Origin: an uncultured Oscillospiraceae bacterium
GTDB taxonomy: Bacteria > Bacillota > Clostridia > Oscillospirales > Oscillospiraceae
DNA: 64,000 nucleotides
Reading direction: 5' to 3'
Assembly (NCBI GenBank): GCA_944385445.1
Contig: CALWXF010000002.1
Coordinates: forward strand, 62,001 to 126,000
Of the stretch, positions 50,743 to 59,897 are shown in pieces. Below the pieces are notes generated by a model. It searched no databases. It was given only the letters and a program-made list of their open reading frames with translations, and was not told where the DNA came from. The translations under genes were made by a program, and so were the position numbers. The first letter of the stretch is position 1. Each line of letters opens with the position of its first letter.

Positions 50743-51483
50743 ATGATTGATATTCACATACATATTTTGCCTGGTGTGGATGATGGAGCATCGGACTGGG
50801 AGGTTGCTCTGGGCATGGCCAGAATGGCGGTGGAGAGCGGTGTGACGGCCCTGGCAGTGACCCCCCATTGCAATATGCGGTATCGGAATTTTCATGTCCC
50901 GTCGCTGGTGCATCGAATCGGCCGATTCCGAGAGATGCTTTACCAATTCCAAATTCCCCTGAAGTTGTATACTGGGATGGAGATTATGGGGAGCTACGAT
51001 ACCGGAGAGCGACTGAGAGAGGGAACTCTGGCGACGTTGAATGGATCCAGATACCCTCTGGTGGAGTTCCACTTCACTGGAAACGGACAGGAGGAGACAG
51101 AGATTCTGGATTCCATTCTAAGATTCGGGTATCGTCCCATTGTGGCCCATCCAGAGCGGTATCTCTATGTGCAGGAAGACCCTGAGCTACTCAACACCTG
51201 GCTGGAGATGGGATGCCTGCTTCAAATCAACCGGGGTAGTTTGCTGGGGAGATTTGGACAGCGGGCGAGTGTGGTAGCCCATGCCATGGTGGACCGTGGC
51301 TTTGCGGCTGTGGTGGCCAGTGATGCCCACTCGCACATCCAACGCACGCCATGGATGGCAGATGTGTGGGAGATGCTGGCCGGCGATTTTTCGCCCTCCA
51401 CCGCAAGAAGGCTATTGGAGGAACATCCACGGCGGATTCTTCTGGATCAGGAAATCCATATGGAGAGTCCCGATTGGTTTTGA
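50743..51483 (+). CDS. CpsB/CapC-type tyrosine-protein phosphatase
   Basis: The 246-residue protein is a manganese-dependent PHP-family phosphatase: MIDIHIHILPGVDDGA, TPHCNMRYRNF, EIMGSYDTGE and the later VASDAHSHIQRTP, which provide metal-binding His and Asp. In capsule loci CpsB dephosphorylates the BY-kinase (CpsD) and so controls polysaccharide length. The ATG has AGGTCAGGT upstream and follows the peptidase stop by seven bases. Two BY-kinases lie 1.7 kb downstream as its expected substrates. Confidence 0.9.
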   Translation: MIDIHIHILPGVDDGASDWEVALGMARMAVESGVTALAVTPHCNMRYRNFHVPSLVHRIGRFREMLYQFQIPLKLYTGMEIMGSYDTGERLREGTLATLNGSRYPLVEFHFTGNGQEETEILDSILRFGYRPIVAHPERYLYVQEDPELLNTWLEMGCLLQINRGSLLGRFGQRASVVAHAMVDRGFAAVVASDAHSHIQRTPWMADVWEMLAGDFSPSTARRLLEEHPRRILLDQEIHMESPDWF

Positions 51484-51555
51484 CAGACGACGATAGAGAA
51501 TATAGTTCGGGCTCAGTTCCCCTCATGAACTGAAATCCATGGTACAAGGAGCAGA

Positions 51556-52407
51556 GTGGTTTTGAGTAAAGGCAGAATCATTGCACTGTTGGCAGGTTGT
51601 GCGGTGTGCGTGGTGGCGTTTCAAGGATATTTGTTTGTCTCTCGCAGCGCAGAAGACCATACCGGACCCCAAATTACCTTTGATAAGCAACAGATTCGAG
51701 TATCGGTGAAGGACTCGGAAACGGCATTGCTGGGCGGCGTGACTGCCTGGGATGACAAAGACGGTGATGTGACCAGCTCGGTGGTGGTGGAGGGAGTTTC
51801 GGATTTAACGGCCGATCACATCGCAAAGGTGACCTATGCGGCGTTTGACGAGGCAGGAAATGTGACAAAGGCACAGCGTGAAGTTGTTTATTCCGATTAT
51901 AAAAGCCCCAAATTTAAACTTTCCAAACCGCTGGTATTTCAAAGCGGCACTTCTTTTGATTTGTTCCGGTGCATCCACGCAGAGGATGCCCTGGATGGCT
52001 CTTTGGATAGCCGCATAAAAGCTACCCTGGTGGAAGGAGACACTGTGGTTTCGGCGGAAGGAATTCATAAAGTAGCATTTCGGGTTACCAACAGCATGGG
52101 GGAGACGGTGAACCTCACCGTGCCGGTGGAGGTATATCCCGCAGGTCAGTATCAGGGCACCGTTTCTCTGAGGGAAAACCTGGTGTATTTGAGCGCCGGG
52201 AGCACCTTTGAACCCATGGACTACTTGCAAAGCTATCAAGTGGGAGAGACGATCTATACATTTTTTGATGGAACAGCAGGGATTAGCGTAACCGTTGGTG
52301 GAGACCAGGTCGATACATCGACTCCAGGTGTATACAGTGTTTCGTATACGGTGACAGACGGAGTGAATACCGGATATACCCGGCTGATTGTGGTTGTGGA
52401 GGCATAG
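51556..52407 (+). CDS. Membrane-anchored protein with bacterial Ig-like domains
   Basis: The 283-residue protein starts at GTG 51556 with AAGGAG upstream (a TTG two codons later is also possible). It has one N-terminal membrane helix (IIALLAGCAVCVVAFQGYLF) followed by three DUF5011-type Ig-like repeats, seen as WDDKDGDVTSSVVVEG, EDALDGSLDSRIKATL and TDGVNTGYTRLIVVVEA. Such domains often accompany capsule assembly proteins and may contact the glycan or wall. It lies between CpsB and the first BY-kinase and is likely cotranscribed. Confidence 0.75.
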   Translation: MVLSKGRIIALLAGCAVCVVAFQGYLFVSRSAEDHTGPQITFDKQQIRVSVKDSETALLGGVTAWDDKDGDVTSSVVVEGVSDLTADHIAKVTYAAFDEAGNVTKAQREVVYSDYKSPKFKLSKPLVFQSGTSFDLFRCIHAEDALDGSLDSRIKATLVEGDTVVSAEGIHKVAFRVTNSMGETVNLTVPVEVYPAGQYQGTVSLRENLVYLSAGSTFEPMDYLQSYQVGETIYTFFDGTAGISVTVGGDQVDTSTPGVYSVSYTVTDGVNTGYTRLIVVVEA

Positions 52408-52414
52408 GAAAACG

Positions 52415-53887
52415 ATGGCGTGGGAAGAAAAGGAACGACAGTCTGACCAGATCCGTCTGTTGGCGTTTGATTGGATCGTATTGGTTCGTGATATCTGCAA
52501 GAGATGGTATTTGATTGTGACAGTAGCGCTGCTGGCCGGTATGGGTGCATATCTGGTATCTGATATGCGATTTGTCCCTCAGTACACGACGAATACCACC
52601 TTTGTGGTGTCGGCCCAGGATAGCTCTGCCAACGTCTACCAGAATCTGTCCGCAGCAACCAACCTGGCATCTGTGTTTTCTGAGGTGCTTAACAGCTCTA
52701 TTTTGCGCACCACGGTGCTGGAACAGGCGGGATTGGAGACCTTTGAAGGCACCATTCAAGCAGGGGCTATCCCGGAGACCAATCTTCTGACTCTTCGGGT
52801 GACAGATGCCAATCCTCGTACTGCATTTTTGGTGACAAAGGCCATTGTGGAAAATCATCAGGTGGTGTCCTATCAGGTCATGGGCGACCTTGTACTGGAG
52901 GTCCTCCAGGAGCCCAAGGTGCCCACCGCCCCATCTAATTCCTCTATGGCAATGCATTATTTGAAACGGGTTACCCTTCTGGCAGCAGCGGCCATGTGCG
53001 TGCTGTTGGGGGTGGTGTCCTACATGCAGGACACCATTCGCAGCAGAACCGAAGCCAAGGAAAAGCTGAATTGCCGGTGCCTGGGAGAGATTTGCCACGA
53101 GCGCAAGTATAAGACGTTGCGGGCTCTCCTGAAACGGAAAAAGACCAGTATTCTGATTACCAATCCGGCTACGAGCTTCCAGTTTGTGGAGACTTTCCGC
53201 AAGCTGCGCAGGAAGGTGGAGCGGTACCTGCCCAAAGAGGGCGGGGTGTTGCTGGTGACCAGCGTTCTGGAGAACGAAGGAAAATCCACGGTAGCTGTGA
53301 ACCTGGCCCTGGCCCTGGCCCGTAAAAACAAGCGTGTGCTGCTGGTGGAGGGAGATTTGCGCAAGCCGGCCTGCCACAAGATCCTGAACTGGGATGCCCA
53401 GGAACTGGGGATCGCTGACGTGATTTTGAAAAAGGTTACGCTGGAAGAGGCTGTGGTCACAGATCAGCAGACCGGCCTGGACCTGTTGCCGGAGCACAGA
53501 AGTGTCCTGGCTTCTGGGGATCTGGTGGGGGATGAGGGCATGGCAGACTTGCTGGAAACGGCTCGATGCACCTATGACTATGTGGTCATAGATACGCCCC
53601 CCATGTCAGTGGCGACGGATGCAGAGAGCCTGTCTGAGTTGACAGATGGAGTTTTGCTGGTGGTCCGCCAGAACGGTGTAACGGCGGATGCAGCCAACCA
53701 AGCGCTGGCCGCCCTGCATAAAACCAATACCAAGGTTTTGGGATGCGTATTGAGTAATGTTTACACCTCGTTTGTCTCTTCGCTGAGTGGAAACTATGGT
53801 TATGGCTATGGATATGGGTATGGCTATGGTTATCACTACCGATATGGGAGCGAAGGAAGCGGGGAAAAAGGCAAGATCGCCGAATGA
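52415..53887 (+). CDS. Wzz/CpsC membrane domain fused to a BY-kinase (first copy)
   Basis: The 490-residue protein has two membrane helices enclosing a Wzz-type extracytoplasmic domain (residues about 30-200) and a C-terminal tyrosine kinase. The kinase has Walker A ENEGKSTVAVN (short of the usual GEGK), Walker A' RVLLVEGDLRKP and Walker B YDYVVIDTPP. The C-terminus is tyrosine-rich, GNYGYGYGYGYGYGYHYRYG, the autophosphorylation cluster of CapB/CpsD proteins. It controls capsule chain length and export by cycling phosphorylation. It overlaps no gene but follows the Ig protein by seven bases. In Firmicutes the membrane and kinase parts are more often separate, so the fusion is less usual. Confidence 0.88.
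   Translation: MAWEEKERQSDQIRLLAFDWIVLVRDICKRWYLIVTVALLAGMGAYLVSDMRFVPQYTTNTTFVVSAQDSSANVYQNLSAATNLASVFSEVLNSSILRTTVLEQAGLETFEGTIQAGAIPETNLLTLRVTDANPRTAFLVTKAIVENHQVVSYQVMGDLVLEVLQEPKVPTAPSNSSMAMHYLKRVTLLAAAAMCVLLGVVSYMQDTIRSRTEAKEKLNCRCLGEICHERKYKTLRALLKRKKTSILITNPATSFQFVETFRKLRRKVERYLPKEGGVLLVTSVLENEGKSTVAVNLALALARKNKRVLLVEGDLRKPACHKILNWDAQELGIADVILKKVTLEEAVVTDQQTGLDLLPEHRSVLASGDLVGDEGMADLLETARCTYDYVVIDTPPMSVATDAESLSELTDGVLLVVRQNGVTADAANQALAALHKTNTKVLGCVLSNVYTSFVSSLSGNYGYGYGYGYGYGYHYRYGSEGSGEKGKIAE
53795..53833 (+). repeat. Hexanucleotide repeat encoding the Gly-Tyr tail
   Basis: Variants of TATGGN (TATGGT, TATGGC, GATATGG) recur six times and encode alternating Tyr and Gly in the first BY-kinase. 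Length changes would alter the number of phosphorylatable tyrosines without a frame shift. Confidence 0.75.
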
Positions 53888-53903
53888 TATGGGAGAGACG
53901 ACA

Positions 53904-55340
53904 ATGGATGGAGAACATTCCCAAGAATATGGCATGGAACTGGATATTCAGGTGCTGCTGGTGGACCTGTTGCGCAGCGCATGGAAGTTTTTGTGGGTGG
54001 AAGTGATTCTGGTGCTGCTGTGTGCAGGCGTGATGTGCTTCAAAACCCACCAGAGCTATTTTCCACAGTATCGTGCGGAGGCATCCTTTACGGTCTATGT
54101 CACAAATCCCCTCCAGTCTGGGATTCAAAGCTATAATTCCGCTACGGCAGAGCAAATGGCAAAGACATTTCCGTATATCTTGACCAGCGGTGCGCTGTCT
54201 GACTTGGTGCGGGAGGAACTGGGCGTTGCGGCGATTCCTGCGATCTCTGCCAGCACGGTGGAGAACACCAATATCTTCACCTTGAGCGTTACCGCCTCGG
54301 ATCCACAGTTTGCCTATGATGTACTGAAGACAGTCATCACCCATTATCCTGAAGTGGCAGAATATGTGGTAGGCCCCACCCAGATGAGCCTTTTGGATGA
54401 GAGCGGTGTACCCACTCAACCCATCAATCAACCGGACTACCTCCATACGGCGCTCCGGGGTGCTGTGGTGGGCACCGTGGTCTGGCTGGCCATTGTGTTT
54501 TTGATTGCGGTGTCCCGTTCCACTGTACACAACGAAAAGCAGTTGAAACAGATGATGAACTTGCCCTGCCTTGGCCTTTTGCCCAAGGCCAAGGGGTATG
54601 GGAAGGGACGAAAGGCGCAATACCCCGTGATGATTCATGATGATGAATTGCTGGGATTTGCCGAATCGGTGCGGCTGCTCCGCCTCCGAGTGGAAAAGGA
54701 GCTGAAGAAACGGGAAAAGAAGGTCCTGCTGGTATCCAGCGCCATTCCGGGTGAGGGGAAAACCACCGTTGCAGCGAATCTGGCTATAGCCCTGGCTCGA
54801 TCGGGCAAAAAGACCCTTCTGCTGGACTGCGATCTGCGCAACCCCTCGGTGGGTAAGGTATTTGGTCAAAGAACCGCTGAGGGTTTAGCTGAGTATTTAC
54901 AGGGGAAGGCTTCTGAGAAGGAGATTTTCCAGCGGCCCATTGAAGAAATTCAGTTGGTCGTGGTCTATGGCGGCAAGTCCACAGGAGAGGCGGCGGAGCT
55001 GCTCAGCAGACAGGAAGCCATGGAATTTGTGGATACCGCAAAAGAGGAGTTTGACTATATTATTATCGACACTCCGCCTTGTTCCATGATGGCAGACGCC
55101 ATGGAGGCGGCTGTGATGGCAGACTGTGCATTGCTCACCATTCGTCAGGACTATGCGCCCAAAGACCGAATCCTGGAGGGAGCACAGAACCTGGCCGAGA
55201 GCGGGCTGGACGTCATTGGATGTGCCCTCAACGGAGTGGAAAAGCACGTTATGAGCGGTTCCTATGGTTATCGCAGCTACGGCTACCATGATCAAGGTGC
55301 ATACAAAAGCTATGGAGATGTTCTGGCCAAAAAGAAATAA
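53904..55340 (+). CDS. Wzz/CpsC membrane domain fused to a BY-kinase (second copy)
   Basis: The 478-residue protein repeats the layout of the preceding gene: Wzz domain between two membrane helices and a kinase with Walker A IPGEGKTTVAAN, Walker A' KTLLLDCDLRNP and Walker B FDYIIIDTPP. The tyrosine tail is milder (GSYGYRSYGYHDQGAYKSYG). The ATG at 53904 has GGGAG upstream, better than the ATG at 53889. Low similarity between the two copies suggests an old duplication or separate acquisition. Two kinases for one phosphatase may give a heteromeric or two-step control of chain length. Confidence 0.87.
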   Translation: MDGEHSQEYGMELDIQVLLVDLLRSAWKFLWVEVILVLLCAGVMCFKTHQSYFPQYRAEASFTVYVTNPLQSGIQSYNSATAEQMAKTFPYILTSGALSDLVREELGVAAIPAISASTVENTNIFTLSVTASDPQFAYDVLKTVITHYPEVAEYVVGPTQMSLLDESGVPTQPINQPDYLHTALRGAVVGTVVWLAIVFLIAVSRSTVHNEKQLKQMMNLPCLGLLPKAKGYGKGRKAQYPVMIHDDELLGFAESVRLLRLRVEKELKKREKKVLLVSSAIPGEGKTTVAANLAIALARSGKKTLLLDCDLRNPSVGKVFGQRTAEGLAEYLQGKASEKEIFQRPIEEIQLVVVYGGKSTGEAAELLSRQEAMEFVDTAKEEFDYIIIDTPPCSMMADAMEAAVMADCALLTIRQDYAPKDRILEGAQNLAESGLDVIGCALNGVEKHVMSGSYGYRSYGYHDQGAYKSYGDVLAKKK

Positions 55341-55348
55341 ACACTATG

Positions 55349-55392
55349 AAAGCCAGGGGAACGGGCAGATCAGTCTGTTCCCCTGGCTTTTT
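55349..55392 (+). terminator. Intrinsic terminator of the exopolysaccharide operon
   Basis: AAAGCCAGGGGAAC pairs perfectly with GTTCCCCTGGCTTT around a loop of 14 bases, followed by TT. It ends the ABC-CpsCD transcript. Confidence 0.92.
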
Positions 55393-55476
55393 GACTGCTG
55401 AAGCGGAGAGAGAACTGGGGCAGAGGGACGAGAAACATGTTGTGTTCATGTCCTGGTTGTGATACACTGAGCTTAA

Positions 55477-55482
55477 TATAAT
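55477..55482 (+). promoter_or_regulatory. -10 box of the molybdenum operon promoter
   Basis: A perfect TATAAT lies seven bases before the P1 stem of the Moco riboswitch, the expected distance for transcription to start at or near the aptamer. No good -35 is visible. Confidence 0.5.
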
Positions 55483-55488
55483 AGGAAT

Positions 55489-55670
55489 GCTTCGAGCCGG
55501 CGTTTCTAAGGGCAATCTGCCTATGAACTGCCGGCCAGGGTCATGCTGGAAACGGGATGGCCTTCCGTGTTTGAAAAGAAGCTGCTCCACCCACGGTCCC
55601 TTTCTCAAAAAAGGGGCTTATCTGTCGTACCTTTGGAGGAGTGCTGTCTTTTCAGGCAGCACTCCTTTTT
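55489..55670 (+). ncRNA. Molybdenum cofactor (Moco) riboswitch with terminator platform
   Basis: The element has the layout of the Moco RNA motif. P1 is GCTTC (55489) with GAAGC (55578). GCCGGC at 55496-55501 pairs with GCCGGC at 55530-55535, enclosing the inner GGCA/TGCC hairpin (P3). The conserved stretch CAGGGTCATGCTGGAAACGG and GGGATGG follows. P3 is present, which favours a Moco rather than Tuco response. Downstream, AGGAGTGCTG/CAGCACTCCT with TTTTT at 55637-55670 forms an intrinsic terminator that ligand binding can switch. It sits before the molybdopterin operon, so it likely turns off synthesis when cofactor is plentiful. Confidence 0.85.
55637..55670 (+). terminator. Terminator of the riboswitch expression platform
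   Basis: AGGAGTGCTG pairs with CAGCACTCCT around GTCTTTTCAGG-type loop bases, followed by a run of five T. The next gene's GGAGG is directly after it. Confidence 0.9.
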
Positions 55671-55687
55671 GATTGGAGGTACACCCC

Positions 55688-56713
55688 ATGAAACTCATTG
55701 AAGCCCGCCAGGCGGTGGGCCATGTGCTGTGCCATGACCTGACCCAGATCATCCCAGGTGTCACCAAGGATGCCCGGTTTCGCAAGGGACACATCGTCAC
55801 CCCTGAAGACATCCCGGTGCTGCTGTCCATGGGCAAAGAACATCTCTATGTGTGGGAACAGCAGGAGGGGATGCTCCATGAAAATGAGGCGGCGGAGCGT
55901 CTGTGCCGGCTGTGCCGCAATGAACACATGACCGCCACTCCGGTGAAGGAGGGGAAAATCGAGCTGAAGGCCGACTGTGACGGACTGTTCCAGGTGGACG
56001 TGGCCCGACTGGAGGCCATCAACGACGATGATGCCATCATTATCGCCACCCGCCACACCAACACCCCGGTGCACTGTGGGGACAAGCTGGCGGGCACCCG
56101 TATCATCCCTCTGGTCATTGAGGAGGAACGGCTGCGCCGGGTGGAGGAGCGGGCAGGAGATACTCCCATCCTCTCTCTGACCCCCTGGAAGGTGCGCACC
56201 TGCGGGATCATTACCACAGGCAGCGAGGTGGCCAAGGGGCTTATCCAGGATAGCTTTACCCCGGTGGTGAAGGAGAAGCTGGCTGCCTATGGCATTGCGG
56301 TCACTCACCACTGTCTGCCAGGTGACGATCGGGCGGCTATTACCGCCGCCGCTCTGGACTTCCACGCCCAGGGGGTGGATATGATCCTGTGTACCGGGGG
56401 CATGAGCGTGGACCCCGATGACAAAACGCCCGGCGCCATCAAAGACACTGGGGCGGAGATCATCTCCTACGGCGCTCCTGTGCTCCCCGGTGCCATGTTT
56501 CTGCTGGGCTATTTCCAAGATGGTACCCCCATTTTGGGCCTGCCCGGGTGCGTGATGTACGCCAAGGCCACCATCTTTGACCGAGTGCTCCCTCGCATTG
56601 CCGCAGGGTTGCCCGTTACTCGCCGGGACATCAAGAAAATGGGCCACGGCGGGCTATGCTTGGGCTGTGCTCAGTGCCATTATCCCATCTGTCCCTTCGG
56701 GACCGGGATGTGA
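55688..56713 (+). CDS. Molybdopterin-binding protein of the MoeA/MogA-domain type
   Basis: The 341-residue protein has a MoCF-binding domain: IITTGSEVAKGLIQDSFTPV and ILCTGGMSVDPDDKTPGAI, with a MoeA-like N-terminal part. It ends with a cysteine-rich tail, CLGCAQCHYPICPFGTGM, typical of a Clostridial family of stand-alone molybdopterin-binding proteins. It probably binds or stores the cofactor or joins MoeA in metal insertion. The ATG at 55688 has GGAGG upstream, directly after the riboswitch terminator. It is the first gene of the molybdenum operon. Confidence 0.88.
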   Translation: MKLIEARQAVGHVLCHDLTQIIPGVTKDARFRKGHIVTPEDIPVLLSMGKEHLYVWEQQEGMLHENEAAERLCRLCRNEHMTATPVKEGKIELKADCDGLFQVDVARLEAINDDDAIIIATRHTNTPVHCGDKLAGTRIIPLVIEEERLRRVEERAGDTPILSLTPWKVRTCGIITTGSEVAKGLIQDSFTPVVKEKLAAYGIAVTHHCLPGDDRAAITAAALDFHAQGVDMILCTGGMSVDPDDKTPGAIKDTGAEIISYGAPVLPGAMFLLGYFQDGTPILGLPGCVMYAKATIFDRVLPRIAAGLPVTRRDIKKMGHGGLCLGCAQCHYPICPFGTGM

Positions 56714-56719
56714 GGAAAT

Positions 56720-57925
56720 ATGATGCGGGAACGCATTTCGCTGGAGGAGGCCTGGTCGCTGATCACGGCTCCGCTCCACCCTCTGGGGGAGGATTGGGTG
56801 GACCTGGACCAGGCACTGGGGCGCACGCTGAGCCGGGACGTCTGGTCTTCCATGGACCAGCCCCCCTTTGACCGCTCCCCTCTGGACGGCTATGCTCTGC
56901 AAAGCCGGGACGTGGAAGGAGTAAGTCCAGAGCACCCAGCTATTCTCCGTGTGGTAGAGCGGGTGTGTGCCGGAGAAGTACCAACCCAGCGGGTCGCTCC
57001 AGGCACGGCGGTTCGCATCATGACCGGGGCGCCGCTGCCCCAGGGGTGTGACTGCGTGGTGCGTCAGGAGGATACCGATCTGGGAGTGGCGGTGGTGCAG
57101 GTCTATGCCCCCGTAGCGGCATACCAGAACTTCGTGAGGCGGGGAGAGGACTACACCGCTGGGACCTGCTTGCTCTGTGCCGGGACCCGGCTGGACGCTG
57201 CCGCTCTGGGCCTGTTGGCCAGCGCCGGGTGTGACCGGGTGCGGGCCTACCGCCGCCCTCGGGTGGCACTGCTGGTCACCGGAGACGAGGTGGTCCAGCC
57301 TCAGGTGCACCCGCTCCCACCGGGAAAAATCTACACTGCCAACTCCTATCTGTTGTCTGCCCGGATGCGCCAGCTGGGGGTGGAAGAGGTGAGCTGTGCC
57401 ATGGTTGGAGACGAGCCTCGGGAGATTGCCGGGCAGATGAGACAGATGCTGGAGCGCTGTGATTGCCTGATTACCACCGGCGGCGTGTCGGTGGGGGAGC
57501 GGGATGTGCTCCACCAGGCGCTGCCCATGGCCGGAGCACAGCGAGTGTTTTGGCGGGTGCAGATGAAGCCGGGCACCCCGGCCATGTATGCTGTGCTGGA
57601 TGGAAAGCCAATCCTGTCCCTGTCTGGCAACCCGTTTGCCGCCGCTGCTACCTTTGAGCTGTTGGGGCGGCCTATGCTCCACGCCCTGTGCCCTGCGCCT
57701 CAGTTTGAATTGATTGTACACCGGGCAGTATTGGATACCCCCTTTGATCGCCCCAGCGGAATGCGCCGATTTTTGCGGGGCAGGTATCAGGATGGGCATG
57801 TACAGCTGCCCAAGGGACAGACTCCCGGGACACTGCGTTCCTTGGTGGGGTGTAACTGCCTGCTGGAGGTGCCAGCCGAAAGCCCGCCGTTACAAGCGGG
57901 AGAGACATATACGGTCTATCTATGA
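56720..57925 (+). CDS. moeA: Molybdopterin molybdenumtransferase MoeA
   Basis: The 401-residue protein has the MoeA blocks in order: [49 protein letters not shown], then GDEVV in the MoCF domain, [13 protein letters not shown] and [11 protein letters not shown]. MoeA inserts molybdate into adenylylated molybdopterin at low molybdate levels. It is full length and follows the first gene by six bases. Together with mogA downstream it completes the last two steps of cofactor synthesis. Confidence 0.95.
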   Translation: MMRERISLEEAWSLITAPLHPLGEDWVDLDQALGRTLSRDVWSSMDQPPFDRSPLDGYALQSRDVEGVSPEHPAILRVVERVCAGEVPTQRVAPGTAVRIMTGAPLPQGCDCVVRQEDTDLGVAVVQVYAPVAAYQNFVRRGEDYTAGTCLLCAGTRLDAAALGLLASAGCDRVRAYRRPRVALLVTGDEVVQPQVHPLPPGKIYTANSYLLSARMRQLGVEEVSCAMVGDEPREIAGQMRQMLERCDCLITTGGVSVGERDVLHQALPMAGAQRVFWRVQMKPGTPAMYAVLDGKPILSLSGNPFAAAATFELLGRPMLHALCPAPQFELIVHRAVLDTPFDRPSGMRRFLRGRYQDGHVQLPKGQTPGTLRSLVGCNCLLEVPAESPPLQAGETYTVYL

Positions 57926-57942
57926 GTTGGGAGGAACCCAAG

Positions 57943-58425
57943 ATGGAAGGGAAATTCAATCACTTTGACAGCGACGGCAACGCCATTATGGTGGACGTCT
58001 CGGCCAAACAGCCCACCCAGCGCACCGCTGTGGCAGAGGGGACCATCCGAGTCTCCCGGGCGGTGCTGGAGGCCATTTCCGGCGGCACCGCCGCCAAAGG
58101 GGATGTGCTGGGTGTGGCCCGGATGGCGGGGATCATGGCCGCCAAGCGCACCAGTGACCTCATTCCCCTGTGCCACCCGCTGGCTCTGAGCCACGTCAGT
58201 GTGGATTTTGAGCTTTTGCCCCAGGAAAGCGCCGTGAAGGCCCGGTGTACCGCCAAGCTCACCGGAAAGACTGGGGTGGAGATGGAGACCCTCACCGGGG
58301 TCAGCGTGGCCCTGCTCACCATCTACGACATGTGCAAGGCTATGGATAAGAGCATGGAGCTGGGGGACATCCACCTGGTGCACAAAGAGGGGGGCAAGTC
58401 GGGGGTATATGAGCGTGGCCAGTAA
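57943..58425 (+). CDS. moaC: Cyclic pyranopterin monophosphate synthase MoaC
   Basis: The 160-residue protein shows MoaC signatures [40 protein letters not shown] and CKAMDKSM. It performs the second half of cPMP formation from GTP, after MoaA. An ATG at 57922 overlaps the moeA stop, but the ATG at 57943 has GGGAGG at the right distance and gives the usual length. It overlaps mobB by 17 bases. Confidence 0.95.
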   Translation: MEGKFNHFDSDGNAIMVDVSAKQPTQRTAVAEGTIRVSRAVLEAISGGTAAKGDVLGVARMAGIMAAKRTSDLIPLCHPLALSHVSVDFELLPQESAVKARCTAKLTGKTGVEMETLTGVSVALLTIYDMCKAMDKSMELGDIHLVHKEGGKSGVYERGQ

Positions 58426-58918
58426 CCCCACAGTGGTGGCGGTGTCCGGGGTGAAAAACTCCGGAAAGACCACCCTGATCACCGCCATGCTCCCCCACTT
58501 CCACCGGGCAGGGGTGCAGATAGCGGTGGTCAAGCACGACGGCCACGCCTTCCAGCCCGACCCACCGAACACGGACACGGGGCGATACCTCCAGGCCGGG
58601 GCCATGGGGGCCGCCATCTACGACGGGGAGACCACCAAGGTGATTTGGCATCAGCCGCCGGACCTGCCGGGACTGCTGGAGCTCTTTCCCCAGGCAGACC
58701 TCATTCTGCTGGAAGGGGAGAAGCACAGCCCCTGGCCCAAGCTGGAGCTGGTGCGGGCGGGCAACTCCACCCAGTCGGTGTGCGACCCTGCGACCTTGCT
58801 GGCCTTGGTCACGGACACCATGTTGCGCCTACCGGGGATACCCACTCTGTCCCTTAACGACCCGGCGGGGGTGGCGGACTTTTTGATGAAATACCTGGAG
58901 AGGGGGCGGAGCACATGA
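58409..58918 (+). CDS. mobB: Molybdopterin-guanine dinucleotide biosynthesis adaptor MobB
   Basis: The 169-residue protein starts with the P-loop [16 protein letters not shown] and has KHDGHAF and the later [19 protein letters not shown], the MobB pattern. MobB is a GTP-binding helper of MobA in MGD formation. No mobA is in the window. It overlaps both moaC and moaA, so all are translationally coupled. Confidence 0.93.
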   Translation: MSVASNPTVVAVSGVKNSGKTTLITAMLPHFHRAGVQIAVVKHDGHAFQPDPPNTDTGRYLQAGAMGAAIYDGETTKVIWHQPPDLPGLLELFPQADLILLEGEKHSPWPKLELVRAGNSTQSVCDPATLLALVTDTMLRLPGIPTLSLNDPAGVADFLMKYLERGRST

Positions 58919-59892
58919 GAGATCAGTACGGACGGGACATCTGTTATCTGCGCATCTCCGTCACCGACCGGTGCAACCTGCGGTGTGTGTACTGTATGCC
59001 GGAGGAGGGCGTGGCGTGGATGCCCCACGGCCAAATCCTCACCTATGAGCAGATTGTCCGGGTGGTGGAGGCGGCCTCCCGTTTGGGCGTGAGCCACATC
59101 CGCCTCACCGGAGGAGAGCCCCTGGTGCGCCCCCAGCTGTATCGTCTGGTGGAGATGGTCAAAGGGGTGGCGGGCATTGAATCGGTGGGGCTTACCACCA
59201 ATGGGGTGCTGTTGACGGAGCAGCTGTCCCAGCTGCGCCAGGCGGGGCTGGATGGGGTGAACCTGAGTTTGGATACCCTGGACCCTCAGCAGTTTGCTGC
59301 CATCACCCGCCGGGCGGGGCTGCTGCCCCAGGTCTTGCAAGGACTGGAGGCTGCGGCAGGTACCCCCGGTTTGACGGTCAAGGTGAACTGTGTCCCCACC
59401 CAGTTGAATGGGGACCAGGTGGTGCCGCTGGCCAGGTTGGCCCAGCAGCGGGAGATTTCCGTTCGGTTCATTGAACTGATGCCCATCGGGCTGGGACAGG
59501 ACCGCCACGGACTGACCCAGAAACAGGTGATGGAACAGCTGACAGACGCCTTCGGTGCGCCGATGCCCTGTGCTCGCCCCAAAGGGGCGGGACCTGGGGC
59601 GTATGTCACATTCCCTGGGTTTACAGGAAGGGTGGGATTTATCAGCGCCCTGAGCCACCAATTTTGCCACCTGTGTAACCGAGTGAGGTTGACGGCGGAC
59701 GGGCACCTGAAAACCTGCCTGCAATATCAGGACGGGGTGGACCTGAAGCCATACCTGGAGGAGGGCGGGGCTCCTCAGTTCCTGGAGAGTGCCATGGAAC
59801 AGGCCATATATTACAAACCTGCCGGGCACCACTTTACCACTCAGCCCCAGGCGGGAGACGAGAAACACAACATGAACCAAATAGGAGGATGA
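58915..59892 (+). CDS. moaA: GTP 3',8-cyclase MoaA
   Basis: The 325-residue radical SAM enzyme has CNLRCVYCMP (Cys20, Cys24 and Cys27), IRLTGGEPLVRP, the C-terminal cluster in FCHLCNRVRLTADGHLKTC and a C-terminal Gly-Gly. These are all features of active MoaA, which converts GTP to 3',8-cH2GTP. It overlaps mobB by four bases. The Arg and Lys of the usual KVN/RF segment are present as KVNCVPTQ and RFIELMPIG. Confidence 0.96.
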   Translation: MRDQYGRDICYLRISVTDRCNLRCVYCMPEEGVAWMPHGQILTYEQIVRVVEAASRLGVSHIRLTGGEPLVRPQLYRLVEMVKGVAGIESVGLTTNGVLLTEQLSQLRQAGLDGVNLSLDTLDPQQFAAITRRAGLLPQVLQGLEAAAGTPGLTVKVNCVPTQLNGDQVVPLARLAQQREISVRFIELMPIGLGQDRHGLTQKQVMEQLTDAFGAPMPCARPKGAGPGAYVTFPGFTGRVGFISALSHQFCHLCNRVRLTADGHLKTCLQYQDGVDLKPYLEEGGAPQFLESAMEQAIYYKPAGHHFTTQPQAGDEKHNMNQIGG

Positions 59893-59897
59893 GACCT

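Noticed and set aside
53794..53835. TATGG repeats as a CRISPR-like or minisatellite array
   Set aside because: They lie in frame in the BY-kinase tail and encode the known tyrosine cluster, with no spacers.
55489..55607. A Tuco (tungsten cofactor) rather than Moco riboswitch
   Set aside because: The inner P3-type hairpin GGCA/TGCC is present, which marks the Moco form. The neighbouring genes also encode molybdate uptake, although tungstate cannot be excluded.
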